Assembly: GCF_000014685.1 (NCBI RefSeq)
Contig: NC_008321.1
Location: forward strand, 4,275,001 to 4,339,000
DNA: 64,000 nt
Direction: 5' to 3'
DNA from: Shewanella sp. MR-4
GTDB lineage: Bacteria > Pseudomonadota > Gammaproteobacteria > Enterobacterales > Shewanellaceae
A program made the translations under genes and the position numbers. Below the pieces are notes generated by a model. The model saw only the letters and a program-made list of their open reading frames with translations. It was not told the DNA's origin and did not search any database. Positions 17,985 to 26,163 of this stretch are shown here, in pieces; the first letter of the stretch is position 1, and the number at the start of each line of letters is the position of its first letter.

Positions 17985-19553
17985 CTATACGCCGCCCAGC
18001 TCTCTGTTTTTATGCATATTCTGCTTGTAATCTGCGACCTTATCGGCGCGGCATGTCAGGTTCATCACGTGCACTAACGCACGGGCTGATGCCTCAACCA
18101 CGTCGGTCGCTAACCCGACACCGTGGAAATTTTGCTCATGGTAAACCGCGGTAATGTCGACTTGGCCCAAGGCATTTTGCCCCTCGCCCTTGGCGCCCAA
18201 TTTGTAGCTAATGATATCGATACGACGGTCCGTCGCACGGGCAATGGCGTTATAGGCAGCATCGACGGGACCATTACCAGTCGCGGCTTCGGTTTTAATT
18301 TCACCGCCGACATCGATGCGCACTGTTGCCGTAGCAACGCCTTCGGTGGAGTCGGACTGCACCACTAACTGCTGTAATTGATAGAAGTTATCTTCCGCCG
18401 CTTGCGCTTCCATAAAGGCTAAGGCTTCTAAGTCGTAATCGAAGACTTGGCCCTTTTTATCCGCCAAATGTAAAAACTGTTCGTAGAGGGCGTCCAGATT
18501 GTAATCCTGCTCACTGTAGCCCATTTCCTCCATGCGATGCTTAATCACATGGCGGCCGGAGCGCGAGGTCATATTCAGGTTGTTTCGGTTTAGGCCGATA
18601 CTCTCTGGCGTCATGATTTCATAGGTATTTTGCGCCTTTAACATGCCATCTTGGTGAATACCTGAAGAGTGAGTAAAGGCATTGGCCCCCACAATCGCCT
18701 TATTCGACTGGATCGGCATATTGCATAACTGGCTGACGAGATTCGACGTGCGGTGGATCTCCTTAGCATTGATCCCAGTTTCAACTCCCAACAGATTCTT
18801 ACGCGTTGCTAAGATCATGGCGATTTCTTCTAGGGAGCAGTTACCCGCACGCTCACCAATACCGTTCATGGTACATTCGATTTGGCGGGCGCCATGCTGC
18901 ACGGCGGTAATCGAATTGGCTACCGACATGCCTAAGTCATCGTGGCAGTGAACCGAAATAATGGCTTGGTCGATATTCGGTACGCGATTAAACAGGGTTT
19001 GAATAATGCCACCAAACTCGCTTGGCACTGTGTAACCCACGGTATCAGGGATATTGATGGTGCGAGCGCCAGCATGAATCGCCGCTTCCACCATACGGCA
19101 CAGATTATCGATTGGCGTGCGTCCCGCATCTTCGCAGGAAAACTCCACATCATCGGTGAACCTGCGGGCATATTTCACCGCGCCTACCGCCATCTCCAAC
19201 ACTTGCTCGAATGAGCGCTTTAACTTGCTCTCCACATGGATAGTGGAGGTGGAGATAAAGGTATGAATACGGAACTGTTCGGCAACGGATAATGCCTGAG
19301 CGGCGGCATCGATGTCCTTTTCAAGTGCGCGAGATAAGGCGCATACACGGCTATTTTTGATGGTACGGGCAATGGTCTGCACCGACTCAAAATCACCGGG
19401 TGACGACACAGGGAACCCCACTTCCATCACATCCACACCGAGACGTTCTAACGCCATGGCGATCTGTAACTTTTCTTTGACCGACAGGCTTGCCGCTAAC
19501 GCCTGCTCGCCATCACGTAAGGTGGTATCAAATATAATTACTCTGTTAGACAT
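17985..19553 (-). CDS. leuA: 2-isopropylmalate synthase
   Basis: Condenses acetyl-CoA with 2-ketoisovalerate in the first committed step of leucine synthesis and is normally inhibited by leucine. The ATG at 19551-19553 gives MSNRVIIFDTTLRDGEQ and 522 residues, near the usual 523. It is preceded by GGAG at 8 bases; an upstream in-frame ATG would add 10 unconserved residues. The catalytic TIM-barrel metal site (DTTLRDGEQ, SVHCHDDLGM, GNCSLEE) is followed by the C-terminal regulatory domain. It is first in leuABCD, behind a leader peptide and attenuator. Confidence 0.97.
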   Translation of the reverse strand: MSNRVIIFDTTLRDGEQALAASLSVKEKLQIAMALERLGVDVMEVGFPVSSPGDFESVQTIARTIKNSRVCALSRALEKDIDAAAQALSVAEQFRIHTFISTSTIHVESKLKRSFEQVLEMAVGAVKYARRFTDDVEFSCEDAGRTPIDNLCRMVEAAIHAGARTINIPDTVGYTVPSEFGGIIQTLFNRVPNIDQAIISVHCHDDLGMSVANSITAVQHGARQIECTMNGIGERAGNCSLEEIAMILATRKNLLGVETGINAKEIHRTSNLVSQLCNMPIQSNKAIVGANAFTHSSGIHQDGMLKAQNTYEIMTPESIGLNRNNLNMTSRSGRHVIKHRMEEMGYSEQDYNLDALYEQFLHLADKKGQVFDYDLEALAFMEAQAAEDNFYQLQQLVVQSDSTEGVATATVRIDVGGEIKTEAATGNGPVDAAYNAIARATDRRIDIISYKLGAKGEGQNALGQVDITAVYHEQNFHGVGLATDVVEASARALVHVMNLTCRADKVADYKQNMHKNRELGGV

Positions 19554-19610
19554 CTCGTTTCTCCATGGAACGTCACCGTTCATTATTTAACTTTTGCCGT
19601 ATTCAGATAC

Positions 19611-19640
19611 AAAAAACCCCGCAACATTGGTGCGGGGTTT
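19611..19640 (-). terminator. Transcription attenuator of the leu operon
   Basis: On the minus strand a GC-rich stem CCCCGCA / TGCGGGG with a 7-base loop is followed by TTTTTT. It lies between the leader peptide and leuA, about 60 bases before the leuA start. Together with the leucine-rich leader peptide it forms the classic ribosome-mediated attenuator; the ribosome coupling is established for enterobacterial leu operons and inferred here. Confidence 0.85.
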
Positions 19641-19674
19641 GTGAATGCTTTGCCTATCTATCGAGCGAGCAACA

Positions 19675-19743
19675 CTAAGACCTCCGCGTTTGTGGCGCGA
19701 GAGAGAGAAGGAGGAGGTCGAGTTTGCTGCTAATTCTATTCAT
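19675..19743 (-). CDS. leuL: leu operon leader peptide
   Basis: A 22-codon reading frame on the minus strand begins MNRISSK and continues LDLLLLSL, then APQTRRS and a TAG stop. Six of the 22 residues are leucine, five of them within the six-codon stretch LLLLSL. It lies about 40 bases after the predicted leu promoter start point and 35 bases before the attenuator stem, where a ribosome stalled on Leu codons would control the downstream hairpin. No strong ribosome-binding site is visible before the ATG, which is a weakness. It is too short for ordinary gene finders. Confidence 0.8.
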   Translation of the reverse strand: MNRISSKLDLLLLSLAPQTRRS

Positions 19744-19788
19744 TTAAATTAAATATTTATTCTATTGACTCAAAATAAGGACGGTTAA

Positions 19789-19817
19789 TATTTAACTCGC
19801 CTGCCTAAGTGTGTCAA
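19789..19817 (-). promoter_or_regulatory. Predicted sigma70 promoter of leuLABCD
   Basis: On the minus strand a perfect -35 TTGACA (19812-19817) is separated by exactly 17 bp from TAAATA (19789-19794). Transcription would start near 19782, about 40 bases before the leuL start codon. Confidence 0.75.
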
Positions 19818-20049
19818 CCCCAATTTTTTTCATGTTCTAAGAGTTTTTTCCTGCAGAATAGTAAAACTTGCGTATTTGCACACGCAGTGTGCACGATTAA
19901 TCCCTTGTTGATAGAGAAAAATCTACAAAATGCTACAACTCAAATTTTGAACAAAAAAATCATTTTTTATGCAAAAAAACCTTGAGACACGTTATAATCC
20001 TCGCCCGCCGTTACGGATAGTTGAATCAATACAGGGTATGGAGCAAAAA
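19818..20049. other. Intergenic region between the leu promoter and the TPR/GGDEF-like gene
   Basis: AT-rich, divergently oriented promoter region. Apart from the minus-strand leu promoter I see no recognisable operator or gene. An in-frame upward extension of the next gene to 19969 is possible but unlikely. Confidence 0.4.
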
Positions 20050-21831
20050 ATGGATTTTCGTGTCTTAGCGCTAAGCCTGCTGTTATGGCTTTGCCCTTTA
20101 TGGGTCAGTGCTAACGACCAATTAGATGCACTCACAGAACAAGTTTACCAGTACCCTACCAAAGCCTTTGCGCAAATTACCGCTTTAGAAAAACAACAAA
20201 CAACTGATAATTCAAGTGATATTGATAGGCTTCGCCTCAGCATGCTCAAGTGCCAGAGTTTGTTGCAACTGGGGGAAAATGAAGCAGCAATCAATCTTGC
20301 ACAAATGGGCGAGGCCAGTGCCAAACAACTTAAACTCGACCAGGCACGCCCCTATTTTTTGAATTGTCAGGCCGATGCCAATCTGAACTACGATAATATC
20401 CAAGAGGCATTACCCCTACTCGACTCCGCCATTACCCTTGCCAGACGTTATCAGCAGCCCCAAGCACTCATCGATGCGCTCAGACTCAGGGGCCAACTTG
20501 ATACCAATACGGATAATTTTTCCTCCGCCATCGAAGATCTACGTATCGCTATCGATATCTATCCAGATATCCATTCGCAAACACAAAATTGGGTGTGGCC
20601 ACCACAGGCCTATGTCTATGCCGCTATGGGGAACTTGCTCCATGCTACCAACGATTTTCCTCAGGCCATGTATTACACTAGGCTGGCGTTAAAGAGTACT
20701 GATGCCAAAGGAAAAGTGCGGCACGTACTGCTGCGCAATGCAGCCCGGATTGCACTGGATAATGGCGAACGCGATTACAGCGACCAATTAGAAAAACAAG
20801 CCAAAGTTCTCCTACCTGAAATAGGTTCGCCACTCGAACTTGCCTATAGTTATGCCATTTTGGCATCGATCGCCCTCGATAAAGGGAAAATCGACACGGC
20901 CGAAGAATATATCTCCATTGCGATGAATACCTTTAAGCAACAAAACCAGCGGGTCGCTATGATGCGCTCGACCCGTTTGTTAGCTCAGGTTCGCTTTGCT
21001 CAGCATAGAGATGACGCCGCACTGACACTCATGGATTCTGCCATTGAACAAGGACAAGCGCTAAAGCAATATTCTGATCTCAAATGGTTTTATGGCATTT
21101 TAAGCGATTATCACCACACCCACGGCAATGACAAACTCGCCTACGAATTTTTACAAAAGCGCTTCGATGCTGCAGAGCTAGCCAACGAGTCGATGAATAA
21201 CACTCGGATTTTGCAGTTCAAAGCCAGGTTAAATCAGCAAGGTTTACAGCAACTCAACGACGATGAACAACAACACCATAATGTCTCATTGTTGAGTGAA
21301 CTCAATGTCGACTGGGCCTACAGCACCCTATTTTTAGTGGCAATGGGGTTACTCGGTGGCGCTATTTGGTATTTCATTGATAAGCAAAATAACCGCGCAC
21401 CAGCATCAGATACGGACGCAGCAAGTCTTCCGCCACTGGAACAGCTTGAGCTGACACTGCACAGTGCTAAACAAGGGGCTTATCCGCTGTCATTATTGCT
21501 GTTTAATGCCAGCCAAATACGCCAAGTCGACCTGCCACCCTTACTAGAGAAGCTGCAAGACAAGCTACGTGAGCAAGACACACTGCTGCGTTATTCGATT
21601 GATGACATCGTTATTGTGCTGCCCTATACCTCAGCAGTCGGCGCACAGAAGGTTGTCAACCAGTTAACTCCCACCATTCAGATGTGGCAAGGAACGCACA
21701 AGGTAAACATTGGGATTGCAGTGATGCAACAGTTTGATACTCTGGATTCTCTGGTGAAACGCGCGAGTATTAACCAGTTAGGCAAACTCAAGGTGAGCGA
21801 TCCGCAAAGCGATTATTCCCCCGCTAAATAA
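20050..21831 (+). CDS. TPR-repeat membrane protein with a degenerate GGDEF-like domain
   Basis: About 593 residues from the ATG at 20050, which has GGAG six bases upstream and opens a Sec signal peptide (MDFRVLALSLLLWL...WVSA). Residues about 25-400 form helical repeats of the TPR type (periplasmic). One membrane segment lies around FLVAMGLLGGAIWYFI. The cytoplasmic C-terminus resembles a diguanylate cyclase fold, with LEQLELTLHSAKQGAYPLSLLLFNASQI followed by LLRYSIDDIVIVLPYTS, where an active enzyme would have RYGGDEF. The GGDEF signature is therefore replaced by SIDDI and the domain is probably catalytically dead. The role is unknown; a sensor or c-di-GMP-related scaffold is inference. The last 19 bases overlap the convergent recQ end. 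Confidence 0.8.
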   Translation: MDFRVLALSLLLWLCPLWVSANDQLDALTEQVYQYPTKAFAQITALEKQQTTDNSSDIDRLRLSMLKCQSLLQLGENEAAINLAQMGEASAKQLKLDQARPYFLNCQADANLNYDNIQEALPLLDSAITLARRYQQPQALIDALRLRGQLDTNTDNFSSAIEDLRIAIDIYPDIHSQTQNWVWPPQAYVYAAMGNLLHATNDFPQAMYYTRLALKSTDAKGKVRHVLLRNAARIALDNGERDYSDQLEKQAKVLLPEIGSPLELAYSYAILASIALDKGKIDTAEEYISIAMNTFKQQNQRVAMMRSTRLLAQVRFAQHRDDAALTLMDSAIEQGQALKQYSDLKWFYGILSDYHHTHGNDKLAYEFLQKRFDAAELANESMNNTRILQFKARLNQQGLQQLNDDEQQHHNVSLLSELNVDWAYSTLFLVAMGLLGGAIWYFIDKQNNRAPASDTDAASLPPLEQLELTLHSAKQGAYPLSLLLFNASQIRQVDLPPLLEKLQDKLREQDTLLRYSIDDIVIVLPYTSAVGAQKVVNQLTPTIQMWQGTHKVNIGIAVMQQFDTLDSLVKRASINQLGKLKVSDPQSDYSPAK

Positions 21832-23636
21832 GCGGCTATCTCATCAAGGAAATCGTCGCCAAATCGGCTGAGTTTGCGCTCACCGACCCCGTTAACAGCC
21901 AGCATTTCACCGGGGCTGGTAGGCATCATGGCCGCCATTTCCGCTAAGGTCGCATCGTTAAACACCAAATATGGCGGCACATCCTGCTCCTCGGCAATGG
22001 TGCGACGTAGGGCTTTTAGCCTCGCAAACAGTTTGCGGTCGTAATTCAGCGGTGCCCGCGATTGAGTGACTTTGCGCTTAATGTTCGTCAGTTGAATACG
22101 CGGCTCTGCCAACATTAGCGCCACCTCGCCCTTAAGGATCGGTCTGGCCGAAGGGTTTAAGGTGATGGATGAGCCCCGAGTAATATCTTGGCTCGCCAGC
22201 CCCAAATGGATGAGCTGACGAATAACACTCAACCAATATTCATGGCTTTTGTCTTTGCCTATGCCCCAAGTGCTGAGTTTATCGTGTCCTCGGTCGACAA
22301 TTGCAGCGCCCTTGGAGCCACGCAACACTTCAATCAAGTGATTGATACCAAAGCGTTGTCCGATCCGATAGATGCAAGATAGCACCTTCTGCGCATCCTC
22401 GGTGCCGTTATAACGTTTAGGTGGGTCGAGACAAATATCGCAGTTGCCGCAGGGCTCTAACGCGCTTTCATCGAAGTAATGCAGCAACACTTGGCGGCGA
22501 CAGGTTTGCGCCTCAGCAAATGCAGCCATGGTATTGAGTTTATGGAAATCCACTTGCTGCTGCGGCCCTGGCTCAGACTGCTCGATAAGATGGCGCACCC
22601 GACCAATATCGGCAGGATCAAACAGCATAAAAGCTTCGGCCTCGAGTCCATCGCGGCCCGCTCGGCCAGTTTCTTGATAATAGGCTTCGATGCTCTTCGG
22701 GATATCGTAATGGACCACAAAGCGCACGTTGGATTTGTTAATCCCCATGCCAAAGGCAACTGTAGCAACGACAATATCAATTTGATCTTTAAGAAAGCTA
22801 TCCTGCACTTCACCGCGCTCTTGTGGCGTCATGCCCGCATGATATGCCTTAGCATGAAACCCTTGCAGGGTGAGTCTTTCAGCCACCTCATCCACACGGC
22901 GTCGACTGCTGCAGTAGACAATGCCACTGCTGCCATTTTGCTGCAGTAAAAACTGTCGTAACTGATTAGCGGCATTGAGTTTTTCGGCAACCGTATAGCG
23001 AATATTGGGCCGATCGAAACTCGATAGTAATTTAAAAGGATTAATCCCTAGGCGCTCGCAAATATTTTGCCGTGTCGCCTGATCCGCAGTGGCGGTGAGC
23101 GCCATCATAGGCACATGGGGAAATAACTGCTTTAACTGGCCAAGGGCGGCATATTCGGGACGAAAATCGTGTCCCCATTGACTGATGCAGTGCGCCTCGT
23201 CAATGGCAAACATGGATAGCGGCAGGGAGCGCATACGCTCGATAAAATCGGCCGTCAGTAACCGCTCAGGAGACACATACAACAGTTTTAGCTCGCCTCT
23301 ATGCAACTGCCTAAGCACCTCTACACTCTGCTCCCGCGGCTGCGAGGAGTTTAAATAGGCGGCATTGACCCCCGTCTGCAACAGGCTGTCGACCTGATCT
23401 TTCATCAATGAAATCAGTGGTGATACCACGATAGTGATGCCTGGCATCAGCAGTGCAGGCAACTGGTAACACAGACTCTTACCGCCGCCAGTGGGCATGA
23501 TCACAAGGCAGTCCTCACCACTGCATACACGTTCGATAACCTCACGCTGACCGTCCCTAAAGTCACGGTAACCAAACACCTGCGCTAGGCGTTGTGACAG
23601 CGGATCATCATGTATGTCGAGTAACTGAGTTTCCAT
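21813..23636 (-). CDS. recQ: ATP-dependent DNA helicase RecQ
   Basis: 3'-5' superfamily 2 helicase of the RecF recombination pathway. The 607-residue length is the family norm. The order is: Walker A in MPTGGGKSLCYQLPAL, DEAH box in AIDEAHCISQWGHDFRPEY, helicase C domain ending GRAGRDG, a zinc-binding region (CRRQVLLHYF...CGNCDIC), winged helix, and a C-terminal HRDC domain. In Escherichia coli recQ also lies near yigI and rarD, as here. Its 3' end overlaps the preceding plus-strand gene by 19 bases. Confidence 0.97.
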   Translation of the reverse strand: METQLLDIHDDPLSQRLAQVFGYRDFRDGQREVIERVCSGEDCLVIMPTGGGKSLCYQLPALLMPGITIVVSPLISLMKDQVDSLLQTGVNAAYLNSSQPREQSVEVLRQLHRGELKLLYVSPERLLTADFIERMRSLPLSMFAIDEAHCISQWGHDFRPEYAALGQLKQLFPHVPMMALTATADQATRQNICERLGINPFKLLSSFDRPNIRYTVAEKLNAANQLRQFLLQQNGSSGIVYCSSRRRVDEVAERLTLQGFHAKAYHAGMTPQERGEVQDSFLKDQIDIVVATVAFGMGINKSNVRFVVHYDIPKSIEAYYQETGRAGRDGLEAEAFMLFDPADIGRVRHLIEQSEPGPQQQVDFHKLNTMAAFAEAQTCRRQVLLHYFDESALEPCGNCDICLDPPKRYNGTEDAQKVLSCIYRIGQRFGINHLIEVLRGSKGAAIVDRGHDKLSTWGIGKDKSHEYWLSVIRQLIHLGLASQDITRGSSITLNPSARPILKGEVALMLAEPRIQLTNIKRKVTQSRAPLNYDRKLFARLKALRRTIAEEQDVPPYLVFNDATLAEMAAMMPTSPGEMLAVNGVGERKLSRFGDDFLDEIAAYLAGE

Positions 23637-23913
23637 GGATCTTCTAGCTAAAAAGTAAGGGCGCCTATTCTAAAGGACAGAATCGCTCCTGTCTTGCGCC
23701 ATCTTGCCCTAACTGACCCAGCGCTAACAACTAATGAGGTAGGCTTAGACTGCTACCACGACTCATCACAACACCTAAGACGATTTGCCCACACAAAGGC
23801 TAAAGTTGCATTACCCATTGGCTTGGCTGTAGATTAATTGCTCTAAGTCGAATGCCATTACGCATGCTTCGACCCTATTCTAAGAAGCCCTACAGCCTAC
23901 AAGGACGAACAGC

Positions 23914-24378
23914 ATGACAAACCCAATTCAAGCCGAAGTACTAAAACGTGTTGCCGAAGTGTTTGACCAGCACGTGCCGTTTCATAATTTATTGGGGCTG
24001 GATATCAAGCGCTACGACATTGATGGCGTCGAAGTAGTGATCAATATGAAGCCAGAGCTCATTGGCAATATTCATCAACAAATTCTCCACGGTGGTGTTA
24101 CGGCTACAGTGCTCGATGTGGTAGGCGGGCTCACCGCCTTTGCCGGACTGGTTGCTAGTCGTGATGATTGGACGGTTGAAGAGTTACAGCAACGGCTGCA
24201 AACCTTAGGCACAATCGATATGCGCGTTGATTACCTGCGCCCCGGGCGTGGACAGGTTTTCACTGGCACGGGCAGCGTGATCCGTGCCGGCAATCGCGTC
24301 TCGGTGTGTCGTATGGAGCTTCACAACGAGCAAGGAACTCATATCGCCTTCGGCACAGGCACTTATATGGTTGGCTAG
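23914..24378 (+). CDS. yigI: Hotdog-fold thioesterase, YigI-like
   Basis: A 154-residue cytoplasmic protein of the PaaI/YigI hotdog thioesterase family, which hydrolyses acyl-CoA thioesters. Hotdog signatures include HNLLGLDI, the helix segment HQQILHGGVTATVLDVVGG and the strand segment VDYLRPGRGQVFTGTGSVIRAGNRVSVCRMELHNEQG. Size and position next to rarD and recQ match Escherichia coli yigI (155 residues), which supports the symbol. The substrate is not known from sequence. Confidence 0.85.
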   Translation: MTNPIQAEVLKRVAEVFDQHVPFHNLLGLDIKRYDIDGVEVVINMKPELIGNIHQQILHGGVTATVLDVVGGLTAFAGLVASRDDWTVEELQQRLQTLGTIDMRVDYLRPGRGQVFTGTGSVIRAGNRVSVCRMELHNEQGTHIAFGTGTYMVG

Positions 24379-24594
24379 TCCGTTGTCACACCTCGTTTTT
24401 TAGAATTTTTTTACCGCATTCACCATCGATAAACTAAAGGGAAACACTTTGATTATTCAGGTGTTTCCCCTCTTCTTTTTGTTGAGCACTGGTCATTGGA
24501 GACATCCTGTAACGAAAAAGGCGACCGCACACACCTTGAGTCAATTCCCATAGCCTCCTACAATCGCCGTCCTGTTGTCCTTCGAAGATGTCTC

Positions 24595-25479
24595 ATGCCT
24601 GATAACGAATACCGCAAAGGGATCCTACTTGCCGTCAGTGCTTACTGTATGTGGGGATTTGCGCCCTTATATTTCAAACTACTCCACCATGTTTCGGCCA
24701 CCGAAATTTTACTGCATCGGGTGATCTGGTCATTTGTGTTTATGGTGATCATCATGCTGTTTATCGGTGGCTTTGGAAAACTGCGCCAGCTGTTTAAACA
24801 GCCCAAACAACTACTCGTACTCACCATCACCTCCCTATTAATTGCGGCCAACTGGTTGATTTTTATCTGGGCTGTGAATAACGATCATATGCTCGATGCC
24901 AGCTTGGGTTACTTTATTAATCCCCTACTGAATGTGCTGCTCGGCATGCTGTTTTTAGGTGAAAGATTACGTAAGTTGCAATGGTTTGCCGTCTCGCTGG
25001 CGAGTGCTGGCGTGCTGATCCAATTAGTCTCATTCGGCTCGATCCCTATTGTCTCCCTCGCCTTAGCGGGCACCTTCGGGGTGTATGCGCTGCTGCGTAA
25101 AAAGGTCAATGTGGATGCAAAATCGGGTCTGCTAGTCGAAACCGCTATCCTGCTGCCAGTCGCATTGGTTTATCTGGTCGCGACCTTAGATAGCGCCACA
25201 GCGAATATGCTAACCAACGATTGGCACCTTAACGTATTATTAATGGCAGCCGGGATTGTTACCACGATTCCACTATTGTGTTTTGCCGGTGCAGCGGTAC
25301 GTATTCCATTGTCTATGCTCGGCTTTTTCCAATATATCGGCCCGAGTATTATGTTTATCCTCGCGGTAACCTTATTCAATGAACCCTTCGATGCCGAGAA
25401 GAGCATCACCTTCGGCTTTATCTGGAGCGCCCTGTTGGTGTTCACCTTCGATATGGCCTATAAACGCAAAACGGCGTGA
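24595..25479 (+). CDS. rarD: EamA-family transporter RarD
   Basis: Inner-membrane protein of the drug/metabolite transporter superfamily with about ten membrane segments. The ATG at 24595 gives 294 residues beginning MPDNEYRKGILLAVSAYCMWG, near the RarD length of 296; the longer frame from 24496 adds unconserved sequence. Family features are WGFAPLYFKLL, HRVIWSFVF, NWLIFIWAVNN and the C-terminal FFQYIGPSIMFILAV. RarD is named for chloramphenicol sensitivity in Pseudomonas, but its natural substrate is not settled. A perfect palindrome CGGCGTGAT-GAG-ATCACGCCG surrounds the stop codon. Confidence 0.92.
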   Translation: MPDNEYRKGILLAVSAYCMWGFAPLYFKLLHHVSATEILLHRVIWSFVFMVIIMLFIGGFGKLRQLFKQPKQLLVLTITSLLIAANWLIFIWAVNNDHMLDASLGYFINPLLNVLLGMLFLGERLRKLQWFAVSLASAGVLIQLVSFGSIPIVSLALAGTFGVYALLRKKVNVDAKSGLLVETAILLPVALVYLVATLDSATANMLTNDWHLNVLLMAAGIVTTIPLLCFAGAAVRIPLSMLGFFQYIGPSIMFILAVTLFNEPFDAEKSITFGFIWSALLVFTFDMAYKRKTA

Positions 25480-25506
25480 TGAGATCACGCCGCTACCGAC
25501 ACTTGC

Positions 25507-25549
25507 AAAAATACTGGTTAAGTGAGCATCTACTTAACCAGCTATTTTT
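25507..25549. terminator. Bidirectional terminator between rarD and the convergent membrane-protein gene
   Basis: A perfect 10-bp stem CTGGTTAAGT / ACTTAACCAG (25514-25523 and 25532-25541) is flanked by an A-run on the left and a T-run on the right. It can stop transcripts from both sides. Confidence 0.75.
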
Positions 25550-26060
25550 GTAGCTGGCTAATAAACTTCTCACCCTCTGGCACAGACAAGAGCAGATTGT
25601 AGCCTCGCGTCGTTGGCACTAACACTAGTTCGGATTTATCCGTCACGGCCACAAATGCCTTACCCTTCCCCTTCAGATTAAACCAACCGAGTTGAAACCC
25701 TGGCATACCTATACCATTGGTTTTAAAGCTGGGCGCTAAATCCATCTCTTGCTTCAAGTCGATAAGACGCGCCTGCTCGACCAACAGTTCGGAACGCGCT
25801 AATTGCACTTTATAGAAGGGAATATCGAGTTTTAGCTCGGTGTCGGTTAGCGCGATTTCAGCATTATGGGATTGATAAAACACCCAAGAAAATCCGCCAA
25901 TCATCACTAACAAGATGCCTAAGCTCGCCGATTTAGCCACTTTCGGCATAGGTTTAACCCACAACATCCACAGTACACCAGCTAAACCTAACAACAAGAT
26001 AATAAAGCTTAAAATTGAAGTTTGAGTCAGAGGCGCGAGGGAGAAAAACTGAGTCACCAT
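25542..26060 (-). CDS. Small inner-membrane protein, PH-domain-like C-terminus
   Basis: A 172-residue protein with two membrane segments (about residues 14-34 and 44-62) followed by a roughly 105-residue soluble part. That part, from LDIPFYKVQLARSELL to the end with FVAVTDKSELVLVPTTRGYNLLLSVPEG, resembles bacterial PH-like domains found after membrane hairpins; this assignment rests on pattern only. The function is unknown. It is a single gene between convergent rarD and argA (same strand). Confidence 0.7.
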   Translation of the reverse strand: MVTQFFSLAPLTQTSILSFIILLLGLAGVLWMLWVKPMPKVAKSASLGILLVMIGGFSWVFYQSHNAEIALTDTELKLDIPFYKVQLARSELLVEQARLIDLKQEMDLAPSFKTNGIGMPGFQLGWFNLKGKGKAFVAVTDKSELVLVPTTRGYNLLLSVPEGEKFISQLQK

Positions 26061-26118
26061 GGTGGGCAGTCCTTAAGGGAGAAAAGCTTAATCTGCCAAC
26101 AAAGACATATTATGTCAA

Positions 26119-26146
26119 CAAAAATGCCAGCGCTAGGCTGGCATCT
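26119..26146 (-). terminator. Terminator downstream of argA
   Basis: An 8-bp stem ATGCCAGC / GCTGGCAT with a 5-base loop (26124-26144), followed on the minus strand by TTTTTG, lies about 20 bases after the argA stop. Confidence 0.8.
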
Positions 26147-26163
26147 TATCAAGCGTTAAAAGC

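Noticed and set aside
22479..22949. Plus-strand 156-codon frame antisense to recQ
   Set aside because: Inside the helicase core and zinc region of recQ; no independent support.
23680..23697. GACAG-N8-CTGTC between recQ and yigI, considered as a LexA box
   Set aside because: The half-sites point the wrong way: LexA needs CTGT-N8-ACAG.
25472..25492. Perfect palindrome around the rarD stop codon, considered as a terminator
   Set aside because: No T-run follows it, and a better terminator lies at 25507-25549.
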